Shown: positions 9,292 through 17,989, counted from the stretch's first letter. The stretch is DNA of 64,000 nt from Ferranicluibacter quercicola (GCF_021168455.1 NZ_JAJOZR010000003.1:1-64000); one strand, 5' to 3'. The notes: generated by a model not told the origin, from the letters alone. Made by a program: numbers and translations.

Positions 9292-10191
9292 CTAGAAGCT
9301 CGGCGCTTCCACGCCGGCCGCGCGGTGGGCGGCGATGACGGTGTTGGCCATCAGCATGGCGATGGTCATCGGCCCGACGCCTCCGGGGACCGGCGTGATG
9401 GTCGCGGCGACCTCCTTGCATTCGGCAAAGGCGACATCGCCGACGAGGCGGGTCTTGCCCTCCCCGCGCTCGGGGGCTGCGATGCGGTTGATGCCGACAT
9501 CGATGACCGTCGCGCCCGGTTTCACCCAGACCGCCTTCACCATTTCCGGCCGGCCGACGGCGGCGACGAGGATATCCGCGTTGCGGCAGACGCCGGGCAG
9601 GTCGCGGGTCCGCGAGTGTGCGACCGTCACGGTCGCGTTGGCCGCGAGCAGTAGCGCTGCCATCGGCTTGCCGAACAGGTTGGAGCGGCCGATGACGACG
9701 GCGTTCAGGCCCGAGAGATCGGCGCCGTGGGTCTGGCGAACGAAGACCATGGCCCCGGCCGGCGTGCAGGAAACGAGACCGCCCTTGAGGTCGCCGGTCG
9801 CGAGCTTTCCGGCATTGACGACATTCAGTCCGTCCACGTCCTTGTCCGGACGGATCGACTGGATGATCGGGTCGGCCTCGAAATGCGGCGGCAGGGGAAG
9901 CTGCACGAGGATGCCGTGGATGGCGGGGTCGGCATTGAGGCGATCGACGATGGCGGCGAGGTCTTCCTGCGTCGTTTCCTCCGGCAGCGTGTGCTGCACG
10001 GATACGAAACCGCACTCCTTGGCCATCCGGCTCTTGGAAGAGACATAGGTGTGGCTGGCCGGATCATTGCCGACGATAACGACGGCAAGCCCGGTCTTGA
10101 CGCCGTGGCTCTCTTCCAGCGTGCGGGCCGCGGTCTTGACGCGGTCGAGAACGGCGGCGGCTACGGTCTTTCCATCGATAACGGTGCTCAT
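9292..10191 (-). CDS. folD: Methylenetetrahydrofolate dehydrogenase/cyclohydrolase FolD
   Basis: This 299-residue bifunctional cytoplasmic enzyme interconverts 5,10-methylene-, methenyl- and 10-formyl-tetrahydrofolate using NADP. The catalytic pair is Tyr49 and Lys53 in HTYVSSK. The substrate-binding stretch GILVQLPLPPH, the nucleotide motif GRSNLFGKPMA and the C-terminal PVPGGVGPMT signature are all present. The frame opens 12 codons earlier at 10227. MSTVIDGKTVAAAV at 10191 is the normal family start and has GAGGG upstream. It stands alone between aglR, which converges on it, and the glycosyltransferase. The enzyme is certain; nothing suggests it belongs to either neighbouring system. Confidence 0.95.
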   Translation of the reverse strand: MSTVIDGKTVAAAVLDRVKTAARTLEESHGVKTGLAVVIVGNDPASHTYVSSKSRMAKECGFVSVQHTLPEETTQEDLAAIVDRLNADPAIHGILVQLPLPPHFEADPIIQSIRPDKDVDGLNVVNAGKLATGDLKGGLVSCTPAGAMVFVRQTHGADLSGLNAVVIGRSNLFGKPMAALLLAANATVTVAHSRTRDLPGVCRNADILVAAVGRPEMVKAVWVKPGATVIDVGINRIAAPERGEGKTRLVGDVAFAECKEVAATITPVPGGVGPMTIAMLMANTVIAAHRAAGVEAPSF

Positions 10192-10365
10192 CAGGCCCTC
10201 GCGGATGTGGTTCGTCCAGAGGGACATACGGGACGCGAACGCCGGAAGATCGCCTCAATGCGTCCTAAGCTATTCTTCGCGGGGATTTCAAGGCCGACAG
10301 GGTCCCGCACCGGAAGATCGCTCTCCGGTGCACCGTTTTCGCTGGAACAGACTGTCCAGCGCGCC

Positions 10366-11175
10366 TTACAGCGACGAGAGACGCCGGACCGGATGGGTGC
10401 GGGCGGTGCGCGGTCCGGTCAGCTTGCGCCAGAGGACGAAGCGCAGGAAAACCGGAATGCCGATGACGTATCGCTTCCAGAGACGGTGCGGCTCGATGGT
10501 CATGCGATAGAGCCATTCCAGGCGCATGCGACGGATGGATTCGGGAGCGCGTGGCACTTCGCCGGCGATGAAATCGAACAGGGCGCCGACGCCGAGCACG
10601 AGCCGGGCATGTCCGGGGCCGACATAGCGGTCGATCCATTTTTCCTGGCGCGGCGTGCCCATGGCGATCAGCAGGATATCGGCGTTGGCCCTGCGGACCT
10701 TCGCCATGACGGCATCGGATTCGGAGGGATCGAAATAGCCGTCCGAGACCGGAATGAACGTGTGCCAGGGCGTATGCTTGGCGAAATTCTCGGCCGCCCG
10801 CTGCAGGACGTCGGCGCGCGCGCCGACCATGGCGACGCGGCGGGGCGTGCGCATATAGGTCAGCATGGCCGGCACGAAATCGGTGCCGTTCAGATTGGCG
10901 GGAAACGGCTTGCCGTGAAAGATCTTGGAGGCGATATCGACGCCATGGCCATCCGGCAGCACCACATGCCGCTCGAGGATCGACCGGTAGTCCGGGTCTT
11001 CCATCATGTAGTTGGCATTGTTGGCATTCAGGAAGGAAACGATCGTCTGCCCGATCGGCAGCGAGGCGACCTCGTCCACGAAGGTGAAGGCTTCCTCCCA
11101 TTCGAAATCGCAGACCGCGAGGTCGAGGATATCGCGGTGGGACGGCTGGATCGACACGGGCGGAAAATATTTCAT
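10366..11175 (-). CDS. WecG/TagA/CpsF-family glycosyltransferase
   Basis: This 269-residue GT26 family enzyme transfers N-acetylmannosamine(-uronate)-type sugars to lipid-linked acceptors during surface polysaccharide synthesis. FLNANNANYM (residues 48-57), LPDGHGVDIASK (73-84) with the likely catalytic Asp75, and GTPRQEKWIDRY are the family motifs. There is no transmembrane segment, but the C-terminal basic region PHRLWKRYVIGIPVFLRFVL could associate with the membrane. It lies just downstream of the flagellar island. A WecG-type gene named uppW has been linked, from memory, to the unipolar polysaccharide adhesin in Agrobacterium, so this may be its counterpart. The family is firm and the polymer is inferred. 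Confidence 0.82.
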   Translation of the reverse strand: MKYFPPVSIQPSHRDILDLAVCDFEWEEAFTFVDEVASLPIGQTIVSFLNANNANYMMEDPDYRSILERHVVLPDGHGVDIASKIFHGKPFPANLNGTDFVPAMLTYMRTPRRVAMVGARADVLQRAAENFAKHTPWHTFIPVSDGYFDPSESDAVMAKVRRANADILLIAMGTPRQEKWIDRYVGPGHARLVLGVGALFDFIAGEVPRAPESIRRMRLEWLYRMTIEPHRLWKRYVIGIPVFLRFVLWRKLTGPRTARTHPVRRLSSL

Positions 11176-11561
11176 GCGGGCACTCCTCCATCAAGGAGCA
11201 TCACGCCGCACGAACATCGTCCTCATTCGCCTGTCCCTGCTCTCGCGCGCCTTTGCCGCTGCGCGGCACGGGAGCGGGCTGGAACGAGAACGGATATTCC
11301 CGAATGCCTGTGCGGTCACGATCCTCGGATCAATTGACGGCACACTAGCAAAGCGATCTGAAATCGCATTTAAACCATTCAATCAAAAGCCTTTTCGGGA
11401 ATTCAGGATCCGTTTACGACGATCCGGCGAAAAGGCGAGCAAGAGCAGGCATCGGGGCGCGGGAAACGACGTATCCTGCGCGGCGGTGGTCGCGCGATCG
11501 TTTCAAGGCGATACAGGCACGCGACGATCGCGCCTGCCCGGAAGCCGACTCATGCCACGTG
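11176..11561. other. 386-base gap between the flagellar operon and the glycosyltransferase
   Basis: No convincing ORF is present; open frames here lack a ribosome-binding site and continue out of neighbouring genes. An AT-richer stretch at about 11335-11415 probably holds the glycosyltransferase promoter. No T-rich terminator for the long upstream flagellar operon is obvious. Confidence 0.5.
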
Positions 11562-12128
11562 TCAGTGGCCGGCGGCGGCCTTCTCGGCTGCACCGGGGAT
11601 GACGTCGTGTGCGGTATTACCGTTGCGATCGACGATGGCGACCGGCTCCGGCTGCTTGCGGCTTTCGCGGTTTGCGACGCGCGCGACATCGGCCTTGGAG
11701 AGATATTCGAGCTGTTCGACCAGCACCTCGAAGATCACCTCTTCCTTCATCTGCTCGTTCAGGCCCGCCTTCACGACGGACTTGAAGTTGGCGAGATCGA
11801 AGGATGTGCTGTCCTCGATGTTGATCAGCTGCTTGCCGACGAGGATGTCGAACAGCGCGTTGGTGACGGTCTCCTTCAAGGGAACCGGCAGCGTCTTCAG
11901 CTTCGTCTTGTCCACGGCGAAGGAGAGCTTCGTCAGGAAATATCCCTGTACGCCGCCATCGCGCAGAACGGGGACCGTGATCAGCTCGCCGGGAACGTAT
12001 TCCTGCACGGCGAGCCGGGCCTGCTCCTCACTGGATTCCACCGGTGCGGAGGCGTGACGCATCGAGACGTAGACCGATCCGAGCGTGATGCCTGCGACCC
12101 AGACTCCGGTCAGAAGAAGCTTGATCAT
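11562..12128 (-). CDS. Conserved membrane-anchored protein at the end of the flgE operon
   Basis: I do not recognise a named family. The 188-residue product has one N-terminal hydrophobic segment (residues 3-22), then a soluble part that should lie in the periplasm. The centre, residues 45-80, has the look of an SPFH/FliL-like fold (LITVPVLRDGG, YFLTKLSFAVD, LPVPLKETVTNALFDIL). The second half is predicted helical, ending in a Pro/Ala/Gly-rich tail. The start codon overlaps the stop of the preceding flgN-like gene by four bases, so it is translated with the flagellar operon. A FliL-like accessory role in the motor or export apparatus is possible but unproven. Confidence 0.7.
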   Translation of the reverse strand: MIKLLLTGVWVAGITLGSVYVSMRHASAPVESSEEQARLAVQEYVPGELITVPVLRDGGVQGYFLTKLSFAVDKTKLKTLPVPLKETVTNALFDILVGKQLINIEDSTSFDLANFKSVVKAGLNEQMKEEVIFEVLVEQLEYLSKADVARVANRESRKQPEPVAIVDRNGNTAHDVIPGAAEKAAAGH

Positions 12129-12499
12129 ACCATCGCGCCGTAACGGAACTGTTCTTCGGAGTAGATGCCATCGGCATCGGCATCCTGCGCGGCGGTCTTC
12201 AGCAGCTCGACCACCGAGCGGCAGGCCTCAAGATGCGCCTCGACCTTTTCGGAATTGGTCGCCAGCTTGTTGCGAATATGCTTGGCCTGCGACAGGTAGG
12301 ACGGGGACACGTCCGTCGGCGGCGCCTGCCGGCGGTTGAGCATGGTCAGTTCGTAGAGGCACCGGCTCTTGCGCAGGTTGGACGCCTTGAGGTCGAAGGT
12401 GGGATCGACGCCGATGCGGGCGTTCTCATTGTCGAGGATCATCTCGAGCCGACCCAGAATGTTGCGGACCCGCACATCGCCCGAAGCCTGAATTTCCAT
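12125..12499 (-). CDS. Small helical protein, FlgN-like export chaperone candidate
   Basis: This 124-residue product has no membrane segment or signal peptide and looks almost entirely helical and charged. Examples are VRNILGRLEMILDNENARIG, then YLSQAKHIRNKLATNSEKVEAHLEACRSVVELLK. Size and helical hairpin character fit FlgN-type chaperones for the hook-junction proteins FlgK and FlgL, which are encoded upstream in the same operon. Sequence similarity is too weak for a firm call. GGGAG lies just upstream of the ATG at 12499. Its stop overlaps the next gene by four bases. It could instead be an unrelated rhizobial flagellar accessory. Confidence 0.6.
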   Translation of the reverse strand: MEIQASGDVRVRNILGRLEMILDNENARIGVDPTFDLKASNLRKSRCLYELTMLNRRQAPPTDVSPSYLSQAKHIRNKLATNSEKVEAHLEACRSVVELLKTAAQDADADGIYSEEQFRYGAMV

Positions 12500-12708
12500 A
12501 GAACGTCTCCCGTCTTGGCACAGTGCCCGGGTGGATTTCGCCGCTCACCCTGCGCCTGCATTCCTGATTTCCCGCACGTCTCGCCGTCAGGGCCCGCCCG
12601 ATGACGCCGCGTGCGAAACATGAACCTCTGCCGGCGGCCGGAGCATCGCGACGATGCCGGCAGCCGGTTCGTGTCGCTGCGCCGGCCCGCTCAGGGCCGG
12701 GCATCCTC
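12500..12708. other. 209-base intercistronic gap, flgJ to flgN-like gene
   Basis: No gene is seen. It is unusually long for this tightly packed operon and contains GC-rich inverted segments around 12628-12672. No T-run follows them, so read-through is likely. Confidence 0.4.
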
Positions 12709-13284
12709 TCATTCCGTGCTGTCGGTCGAGGACAGCGCGTCGCTCGCCCGGAAGCCGTCCAACGCCTTGCGCTGATATTCCTGCACCATGCTCTGGGCGA
12801 TGTTGGCGCTGTTGCCATCGAGCTGCGCGCTGACGCGATTCGTCATGTTCGCGCCGCCGGCACCATCGGCCACCATGCTTGCGGCAATGCCGACGCCGTT
12901 GCCCTTGGCCATGACGTTGCCGATCTGCTCGGCCATCATGCTCTTCCAGATATCGCCGGCCGTGCCCTTGCCGTAGACGTCTTCGCTGTTGCTCGGCATC
13001 ATCGACTTGACGAAGTTCTGGAGAACCATGGCCTCGAACTTGCGATAGGTTTCCGGCACCTTCTTGGGCTCGGCGCGATTTTCGATACTCCCGAGGCCGG
13101 ACCCGGCCTGGTTCTGATTGAGGATCGCGACCGTGTTGGCAAAGCCGTTGCCGGTCTCCGCCAGGCTCGACGCGCGGAAGGCCGCCCGGTTGGACTGCAG
13201 ACGCGCCTGGGCTTCCTTGACCTGCGTCGGATCGGCCGCCCGCAGGACATCCATCACCAGATCGGTCGGAGGAGAAATGGCCAT
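12709..13284 (-). CDS. flgJ: Rod-binding protein FlgJ (CheL type)
   Basis: This 191-residue protein carries only the rod-binding domain of FlgJ, named CheL in Caulobacter. The core is YRKFEAMVLQNFVKSMMPSNS, followed by GTAGDIWKSMMAEQIGNVMA. The peptidoglycan-hydrolase domain of enteric FlgJ is absent. In this cluster that activity is probably supplied by the transglycosylase gene after fliK. The frame is open for 20 more codons. The ATG at 13284 (MAISPPTDLVMDVL) is preferred because GGAAG stands upstream and the extra residues look random. It acts in the periplasm during rod assembly after export without a signal peptide. Confidence 0.85.
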   Translation of the reverse strand: MAISPPTDLVMDVLRAADPTQVKEAQARLQSNRAAFRASSLAETGNGFANTVAILNQNQAGSGLGSIENRAEPKKVPETYRKFEAMVLQNFVKSMMPSNSEDVYGKGTAGDIWKSMMAEQIGNVMAKGNGVGIAASMVADGAGGANMTNRVSAQLDGNSANIAQSMVQEYQRKALDGFRASDALSSTDSTE

Positions 13285-13403
13285 CCGGGTGCTTCCTTCG
13301 TCATGCGGCCTGCAGCCCGCTGAGGAGAGGCTGTAAATCCGCAATGAAAATCAGATATTTGACGAAACGAGACGAGATCGCCGCATTCTGTCGACCGGGG
13401 CCA

Positions 13404-13820
13404 CTATGAGTGGTGAAGCTTACCGGAAGCTGGCGCGCCATTCATGACGTGCTGGTCGATGAGATCGTAGATGGCATCGTCGGCCTCGGCACGCTCTTCG
13501 AGCGCGCGGGCGTCCTTCATATGCTCGGCCAGCCGGTCGCCCTTGGCACGCTCCTTGAGCACGCGCGCTTCGTGCACCTGCTGGATGCCTTCGAGCATCT
13601 GGTCCTTCTGGGCGAGACGGCCGAGCTGGGATGCATAGTGGCCGGAGAACATGGCGTGAAGGGGCTTGGCCGAGCCCATGGCGTCCGCGACGACATCGAT
13701 CGTGGTCGCAAGCTCCCGGCGCTGGCGGGCGGTTTCGGAAAGCTCGTTCTCCGCCATCTGTTCGAGATGGCGCTGGACGGCGACGAGGCGCTTCAGCTTG
13801 TCGGAGCGGTTTCCGGCCAT
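13404..13820 (-). CDS. FliJ-like coiled-coil protein
   Basis: This 138-residue, highly charged product is almost all predicted alpha helix with heptad character. It includes DKLKRLVAVQRHLEQMAENE, a middle helix around residues 55-75, and a final helix ending in AIYDLIDQHVMNGA. Size and composition fit FliJ, the two-helix coiled-coil stalk of the flagellar export ATPase. In most bacteria fliJ follows fliI. Here it lies two bases after fliR, and no other fliJ candidate of this type exists in the island. The longer open frame upstream overlaps fliR and is a shadow. The ATG at 13820 starts MAGNRSDK. The call is by shape and context only. Confidence 0.65.
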   Translation of the reverse strand: MAGNRSDKLKRLVAVQRHLEQMAENELSETARQRRELATTIDVVADAMGSAKPLHAMFSGHYASQLGRLAQKDQMLEGIQQVHEARVLKERAKGDRLAEHMKDARALEERAEADDAIYDLIDQHVMNGAPASGKLHHS

Positions 13821-13822
13821 GT

Positions 13823-14575
13823 CTATATTCCCTGCATAACGACCGCGAAGCCATCGGCAAAGAGCCGCAGCATGGCGGCGATGCCCAGATAGAGAAGGAA
13901 CAGCCCGCCCATGATGAGGTAGGGCGCGGAGATGAAGTAGAGCGGCATCTGCGGCGCCAGCTTGTTGACCATGCCGAGCGCGACGTTGAAGAGCAGGCCG
14001 TAGATGATGAACGGGCTCGACAGGCGCAGCATGATCATGAAGGTCATTTCCAGCGCATTGGTCATCGTGATCAGGATGCCCTGCGGATCGAATCCGACGC
14101 CGAGCGGCATGGCCTTGTAGCTGTCGAAGATCGACTCGAAGATCACGTGATGGAAATCGAGCATGAAGAGGACCATGAGCCCGGCAAAGGAGATCATGTT
14201 CGTCACCTGGTTTTCCGAGGAGTCTTCGAGCACGTCGCTGGCGGGCGGCGCGGTGAAGCCGATCATCATGGTGAGCACGGTGCCGACGAACTGGAGACCG
14301 AGCGTGTAGAAGCGGGCGATGAGGCCGATCACGCTGCCGATGACGATTTCGGTGGTGATGATGTAGATATAGGTGTGACCCTTGCCGGAGATCTGCGGAT
14401 AGATGTCGTTCCACATCAGCGGCAGGATCGCCATCGAGATCGCGACCGCCGCGAAAAGGCGGATCTGGACCGAAACGCGCGCCGACGAGAACCCCGGCAT
14501 GACCATGATGCAGGCGCCGATACGGCAGAACGCCGCAAACAGCGCCAGCACCGTGCCTTCCGGGTCCGTTATCAT
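13823..14575 (-). CDS. fliR: Flagellar export gate protein FliR
   Basis: This 250-residue membrane protein is part of the FliPQR export gate. About six hydrophobic segments are visible, with the family-like N-terminal pattern VLALFAAFCRIGACIMVMPG and the central YTLGLQFVGTVLTMMIG. The long open frame continues upstream into antisense of flhA. The real start is the ATG at 14575, whose first bases overlap the flhA stop (ATGA), showing translational coupling. It is followed after two bases by the fliJ-like gene. Function is assembly of the export channel at the base of the flagellum. Confidence 0.93.
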   Translation of the reverse strand: MITDPEGTVLALFAAFCRIGACIMVMPGFSSARVSVQIRLFAAVAISMAILPLMWNDIYPQISGKGHTYIYIITTEIVIGSVIGLIARFYTLGLQFVGTVLTMMIGFTAPPASDVLEDSSENQVTNMISFAGLMVLFMLDFHHVIFESIFDSYKAMPLGVGFDPQGILITMTNALEMTFMIMLRLSSPFIIYGLLFNVALGMVNKLAPQMPLYFISAPYLIMGGLFLLYLGIAAMLRLFADGFAVVMQGI

Positions 14576-16659
14576 GAAATGGAGCCGATGATCTTGATCT
14601 CGAGCCCCTTTGCGAGCTCGACATGGCTGAGGACCGGCAGCGTGGCAAACAGGCGTTCGATGATCATGCGCACATAAGAGCGGGATTCGGGCGAAGATAC
14701 CAGCACGAACGGCATGCCGCGATCCAGATGCTCGCGGATGACGCGCGTCGCCTCCTCGCTGAACTCCTCGAGGTGGCGCGGGTCGATGTCGAACTCGACG
14801 ATATCGCCCTTGGCGTCGCGCTTCAGCGCCTGGTGGAACACCATGTCCCATTTGTTGCCGAGCCGCAGGACGCGCAGCGTGCCGTTGTCGGAGAGATCGC
14901 CGCAGAGCTGCTGCGACATGCGGACGCGGACGTGCTCGACGATATGCTCGGTCTTGCGGACATGCGGGGCGAGTTCGGCGACGGCTTCGAGAATGAGGTG
15001 CAGGTTGCGGATGGAGACGCGCTCGGCGAGCAGCAGCTTCAGCACGGCCTGCAGGCCCGAATAGGACATATGCGAGGTGCAGATCTCGTCCGCGAGTTTG
15101 CGGTATTCCGGATCGAGACGCTCGATGAGGATCTTGACGTCCTTGTAGGACAGCAGCTGCGGCAGGTTGTTGCGGATGACTTCCGACAGGTGCGTCAGCA
15201 CGACGGAGACGTTGTCGATCGGATGGAAGCCTTCGCGCTTCAGGTCCTCGGTGAAGGTTTCGAGGATCGAGACGGCGGGCATGCCGAAGGCGGGCTCGCG
15301 GATGTCGTCGCCCGGAACCGTCGGCCGCCGGCCGCCGCCCGTGACGACGATGACTTCGCCGACGCGCACCGTGTTCGACGCGATCGTCGTGCCGTGGACG
15401 CGGATATGGTAGGCCTTGTCCGGCACGGCGATGTCGTCGGAGACCTTGATCTCGGGGACGATGAGCCCGTACTGGCTCGCGAATTTGCGGCGCATCTTGC
15501 CGACGCGGAAGGCGAGCTCCTGATGGGCGCCGAGCAGTCGGGTCGAGACCTGCTTGCCGAGCAGCAGCTCGATTTCCGCGGTCTTGAGGACGGACTTGAC
15601 GCTGTCCTTCTCGCTGTCCTTGACCTGGGCCGCCGTCTGCAGATCCTGCTCGCGCTTCAGCTGGCTTGCGGCAGCGGCACGACGCGGGATGATGTAGGCC
15701 ATGGCGGCCATGCCGACACCGAGCGTGGCGAAGGGTATGAAGGGCAGACCGGGGATGATGGAGAGCATGGCCAGAAGGCCGGCCGCGACCATCAGCGCGC
15801 GGGGATAGTTGCTGAGCTGGCCGACGACCGCCTGGTCGGTGGAGCCGGAGGTGCCGCCGCGCGACACGAGAAGGCCGGCGGCCAGAGAGACGATCAGTGC
15901 CGGGATCTGCGACACCAGACCGTCGCCGACAGAGAGCTTGACGAACACGTCCGCGGCTTCGCCGATCGACATTCCATGGCGGAAATAGCCGATGATGATG
16001 CCGCCGAACACATTGATGCCAGTGATGAGAAGGCCGGCGACCGCATCGCCGCGCACGAACTTCGAGGCACCGTCCATGGAGCCGAAGAAGGAGCTTTCCT
16101 CTTCCAGCTCGCGCCGGCGATGCTGCGCCTCCTTCTCGTTGATCAGGCCGGCCGACAAATCGGCGTCGATCGACATCTGCTTGCCGGGAATGGCATCGAG
16201 GGTGAAGCGGGCGCCGACTTCCGCGATACGCGTGGCACCCTTGGTGATGACGATGAAGTTCACTGTGATCAGGATGAGGAAGACGATCAGACCGATGACG
16301 AAGTCGCCGGACATGACAAGGCTGGCAAAACCCGCAATGACGCTGCCGGCTGCGTCGTGTCCCTGGTGTCCGTGCGAGAGAATGACGCGCGTCGTCGCGA
16401 TGTTCAGCGCGAGGCGGATCATGGTCGAGATCAGCAGGATGACCGGGAAGGACGAGAAATCGAGCGGTCGCTGGATCCAGAGCGACACCATCAGAATGAG
16501 GATGGAGAAGGCGATGGAGAAGGCCAGCCCCATGTCGATCAGGAAAGGGGGGATCGGCAGGAAGAGGATCGACAGGATCGCGACGATGCCGAGCGCGAAG
16601 CCGACATCGCGCCCGTTCGGGGCGATCTTGGGGATTACAATTGCAGGAGGTTGTGCCAT
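14572..16659 (-). CDS. flhA: Flagellar export protein FlhA
   Basis: This 695-residue protein is the proton-driven export gate of the flagellar type III system. The N-terminal half (to about residue 330) has eight hydrophobic segments. The conserved FHIPEP-region equivalent includes ARFTLDAIPGKQMSIDADLS, and the C-terminal half is the cytoplasmic substrate- and chaperone-docking domain. The frame opens 12 codons earlier at 16695. MAQPPAIVIPKIAPNGRD at 16659 is taken as the start because the family begins there, but the earlier ATG has a comparable ribosome site. It overlaps fliR by four bases and follows fliQ in the flgE operon. Confidence 0.95.
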   Translation of the reverse strand: MAQPPAIVIPKIAPNGRDVGFALGIVAILSILFLPIPPFLIDMGLAFSIAFSILILMVSLWIQRPLDFSSFPVILLISTMIRLALNIATTRVILSHGHQGHDAAGSVIAGFASLVMSGDFVIGLIVFLILITVNFIVITKGATRIAEVGARFTLDAIPGKQMSIDADLSAGLINEKEAQHRRRELEEESSFFGSMDGASKFVRGDAVAGLLITGINVFGGIIIGYFRHGMSIGEAADVFVKLSVGDGLVSQIPALIVSLAAGLLVSRGGTSGSTDQAVVGQLSNYPRALMVAAGLLAMLSIIPGLPFIPFATLGVGMAAMAYIIPRRAAAASQLKREQDLQTAAQVKDSEKDSVKSVLKTAEIELLLGKQVSTRLLGAHQELAFRVGKMRRKFASQYGLIVPEIKVSDDIAVPDKAYHIRVHGTTIASNTVRVGEVIVVTGGGRRPTVPGDDIREPAFGMPAVSILETFTEDLKREGFHPIDNVSVVLTHLSEVIRNNLPQLLSYKDVKILIERLDPEYRKLADEICTSHMSYSGLQAVLKLLLAERVSIRNLHLILEAVAELAPHVRKTEHIVEHVRVRMSQQLCGDLSDNGTLRVLRLGNKWDMVFHQALKRDAKGDIVEFDIDPRHLEEFSEEATRVIREHLDRGMPFVLVSSPESRSYVRMIIERLFATLPVLSHVELAKGLEIKIIGSIS

Positions 16660-16808
16660 CGGAATGTCCGTCTCGTCATGAGAGGCGGGCGACATTCATA
16701 CCTGTCGCCCCATATGCCGACAGTTCTAGAGGTCCAAGCTTGCGCGGGGATGGCTGGCGCGGCGAGACGGACGGCGCCCCGCGAGACCTGCGGGATCGGG
16801 AAGAATGA

Positions 16809-17075
16809 TCAGAAGCCGGTCTGGATGCGGGAAAAGACGATGTCTGTGAAGATCGACACCTGCGAACCGATGAACGGCGCCGCGATGGCAACGGTCACGA
16901 GGACCGCCAGGATCTTCGGAACGAAGGTCAGCGTCATTTCCTGAACCTGCGTCAGCGCCTGGATCAGGGCGACGACGAGGCCGACGATCATGGCGGCGAG
17001 AACGGGCGGGCCGGAGGCCACGACCACCGTCCACATTGCCGTCTGAACCATGTCGAGTGCGTCGGCCTCGTTCAT
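16809..17075 (-). CDS. fliQ: Flagellar export gate protein FliQ
   Basis: This 88-residue protein has two transmembrane helices (about residues 13-38 and 48-75), the normal length and topology of FliQ. ASGPPVLAAMIVGLVVALIQ followed by ALTQVQEMTLTFVPKILAV is the family signature. It forms the outer ring of the FliP5Q4R1 gate. It lies between flgD and flhA in the same operon, with about 50 and 150 bases on its two sides. The 150-base stretch before flhA shows no gene. Confidence 0.93.
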   Translation of the reverse strand: MNEADALDMVQTAMWTVVVASGPPVLAAMIVGLVVALIQALTQVQEMTLTFVPKILAVLVTVAIAAPFIGSQVSIFTDIVFSRIQTGF

Positions 17076-17126
17076 TGCAGTATCACTTCACCACGGAGGA
17101 TCGGACCCATTCCCGGACCGAGACCG

Positions 17127-17549
17127 CTACTTTACCGAAACCCCAGGACCGATGGGGAGCTTGGTGCCGTTTTCGAGAAGCGCAACGATTCCGTCGGAGT
17201 ATAGCGTGACCTCCTTGACCACGCCAGTCGTCTTGCCGTCCGCGCTCGTCACCGTCTTGCCGATCACGGCATTGGCTTCCGAAAGCGAGGTGCGCTGCAG
17301 CAGGCTTTCCAGATTGGTGTTCGTCTGGATGGTCTGCTCGACTTGGGAGAAGGTCGCGAGCTGGGCGATCTGCTGGGTCGAGTCCATCGGCTGCGTCGGA
17401 TCCTGATTCTTCATCTGGGCGACGAGCAGCTTGAGGAAGCTGTCATAGTTGAGATTGGCCTTGGTGGACGCGGTTGCAGCATCCTTGGCCGTGGTGTTCG
17501 TCGTGGTGTTGGTCGCCGCCGCGGCGCCAACCGGCATAGCTACCGCCAT
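17127..17549 (-). CDS. flgD: Hook-capping scaffold protein FlgD
   Basis: At 140 residues this is a short FlgD. It holds the export and scaffold region only, SFLKLLVAQMKNQDPTQPMD at about residues 42-61, then the QLATFSQVEQT motif. The central FlgD Ig/tudor module of longer homologues is reduced to a short GKTVTSADGKTTGVVKEV segment. Short FlgD proteins are normal in rhizobia. It caps the growing hook so that FlgE can polymerise. Its ATG at 17549 lies inside the last 10 bases of flbT, so translation is coupled. The frame extension upstream belongs to flbT antiphase sequence. Confidence 0.9.
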   Translation of the reverse strand: MAVAMPVGAAAATNTTTNTTAKDAATASTKANLNYDSFLKLLVAQMKNQDPTQPMDSTQQIAQLATFSQVEQTIQTNTNLESLLQRTSLSEANAVIGKTVTSADGKTTGVVKEVTLYSDGIVALLENGTKLPIGPGVSVK

Positions 17550-17989
17550 GGTGCGATCTCCTTGCGGATGTGTTCGATCATGGCCGGGGCCATTTCCTGG
17601 GCGTTGAGGATCTTGTCCTCGATCGGGTAGAGGCCGCGGATCGCCTTCAGGGCGTCGAAGGCACGACCCTGCATGACGAGGCCGTCGACGCGCTTCAGTT
17701 CCGACAGGATCTCGTCGTTCTTGAAGCAATTCAGCAGCATGACGATCGACTTTCGGAACATGATGGTCGACTGCTCGGCCCCTTCCGGATTGATCAGGAT
17801 CATCTGGGCGATGAAATAGAGCTGACGCAGCGGAGTGGTCGCGTCCTCCGGCTGGAGAACGTGGTTTTCGAGCAGGAAGGTGACATCGTTCAGGAATTCG
17901 ACCGCCACCTTGCGATCGACCCGCAGAACGGCGCCATTCACAAAGATCCGTTCGCCCGACTTCAGCGAGATGCGCAGTGTGCTTTTCAT
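17540..17989 (-). CDS. flbT: Flagellin synthesis regulator FlbT
   Basis: This 149-residue protein matches alphaproteobacterial FlbT. In Caulobacter FlbT binds the 5' region of flagellin mRNA and represses its translation or stability until the hook is complete. Characteristic segments are LRISLKSGERIFVNGAVLRV and the central QLYFIAQMILINPEGA. It is cytoplasmic and helical. It overlaps flaF by four bases upstream and flgD by ten bases downstream. The flagellin leaders at 30469-32940 share conserved sequence and would be the obvious targets, although this is inference. Confidence 0.93.
   Translation of the reverse strand: MKSTLRISLKSGERIFVNGAVLRVDRKVAVEFLNDVTFLLENHVLQPEDATTPLRQLYFIAQMILINPEGAEQSTIMFRKSIVMLLNCFKNDEILSELKRVDGLVMQGRAFDALKAIRGLYPIEDKILNAQEMAPAMIEHIRKEIAPWR

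Noticed and set aside
10307..10331. Hairpin GCACCGGA/TCCGGTGC between folD and the glycosyltransferase
   Set aside because: 8-bp stem with no T-run on the minus strand, so not supported as a terminator; possibly chance in GC-rich DNA.
14623..16944. 773-residue open frame opposite flhA
   Set aside because: Antisense shadow of flhA with biased composition (Asp, Glu, Arg, Ala) and no recognisable domain.
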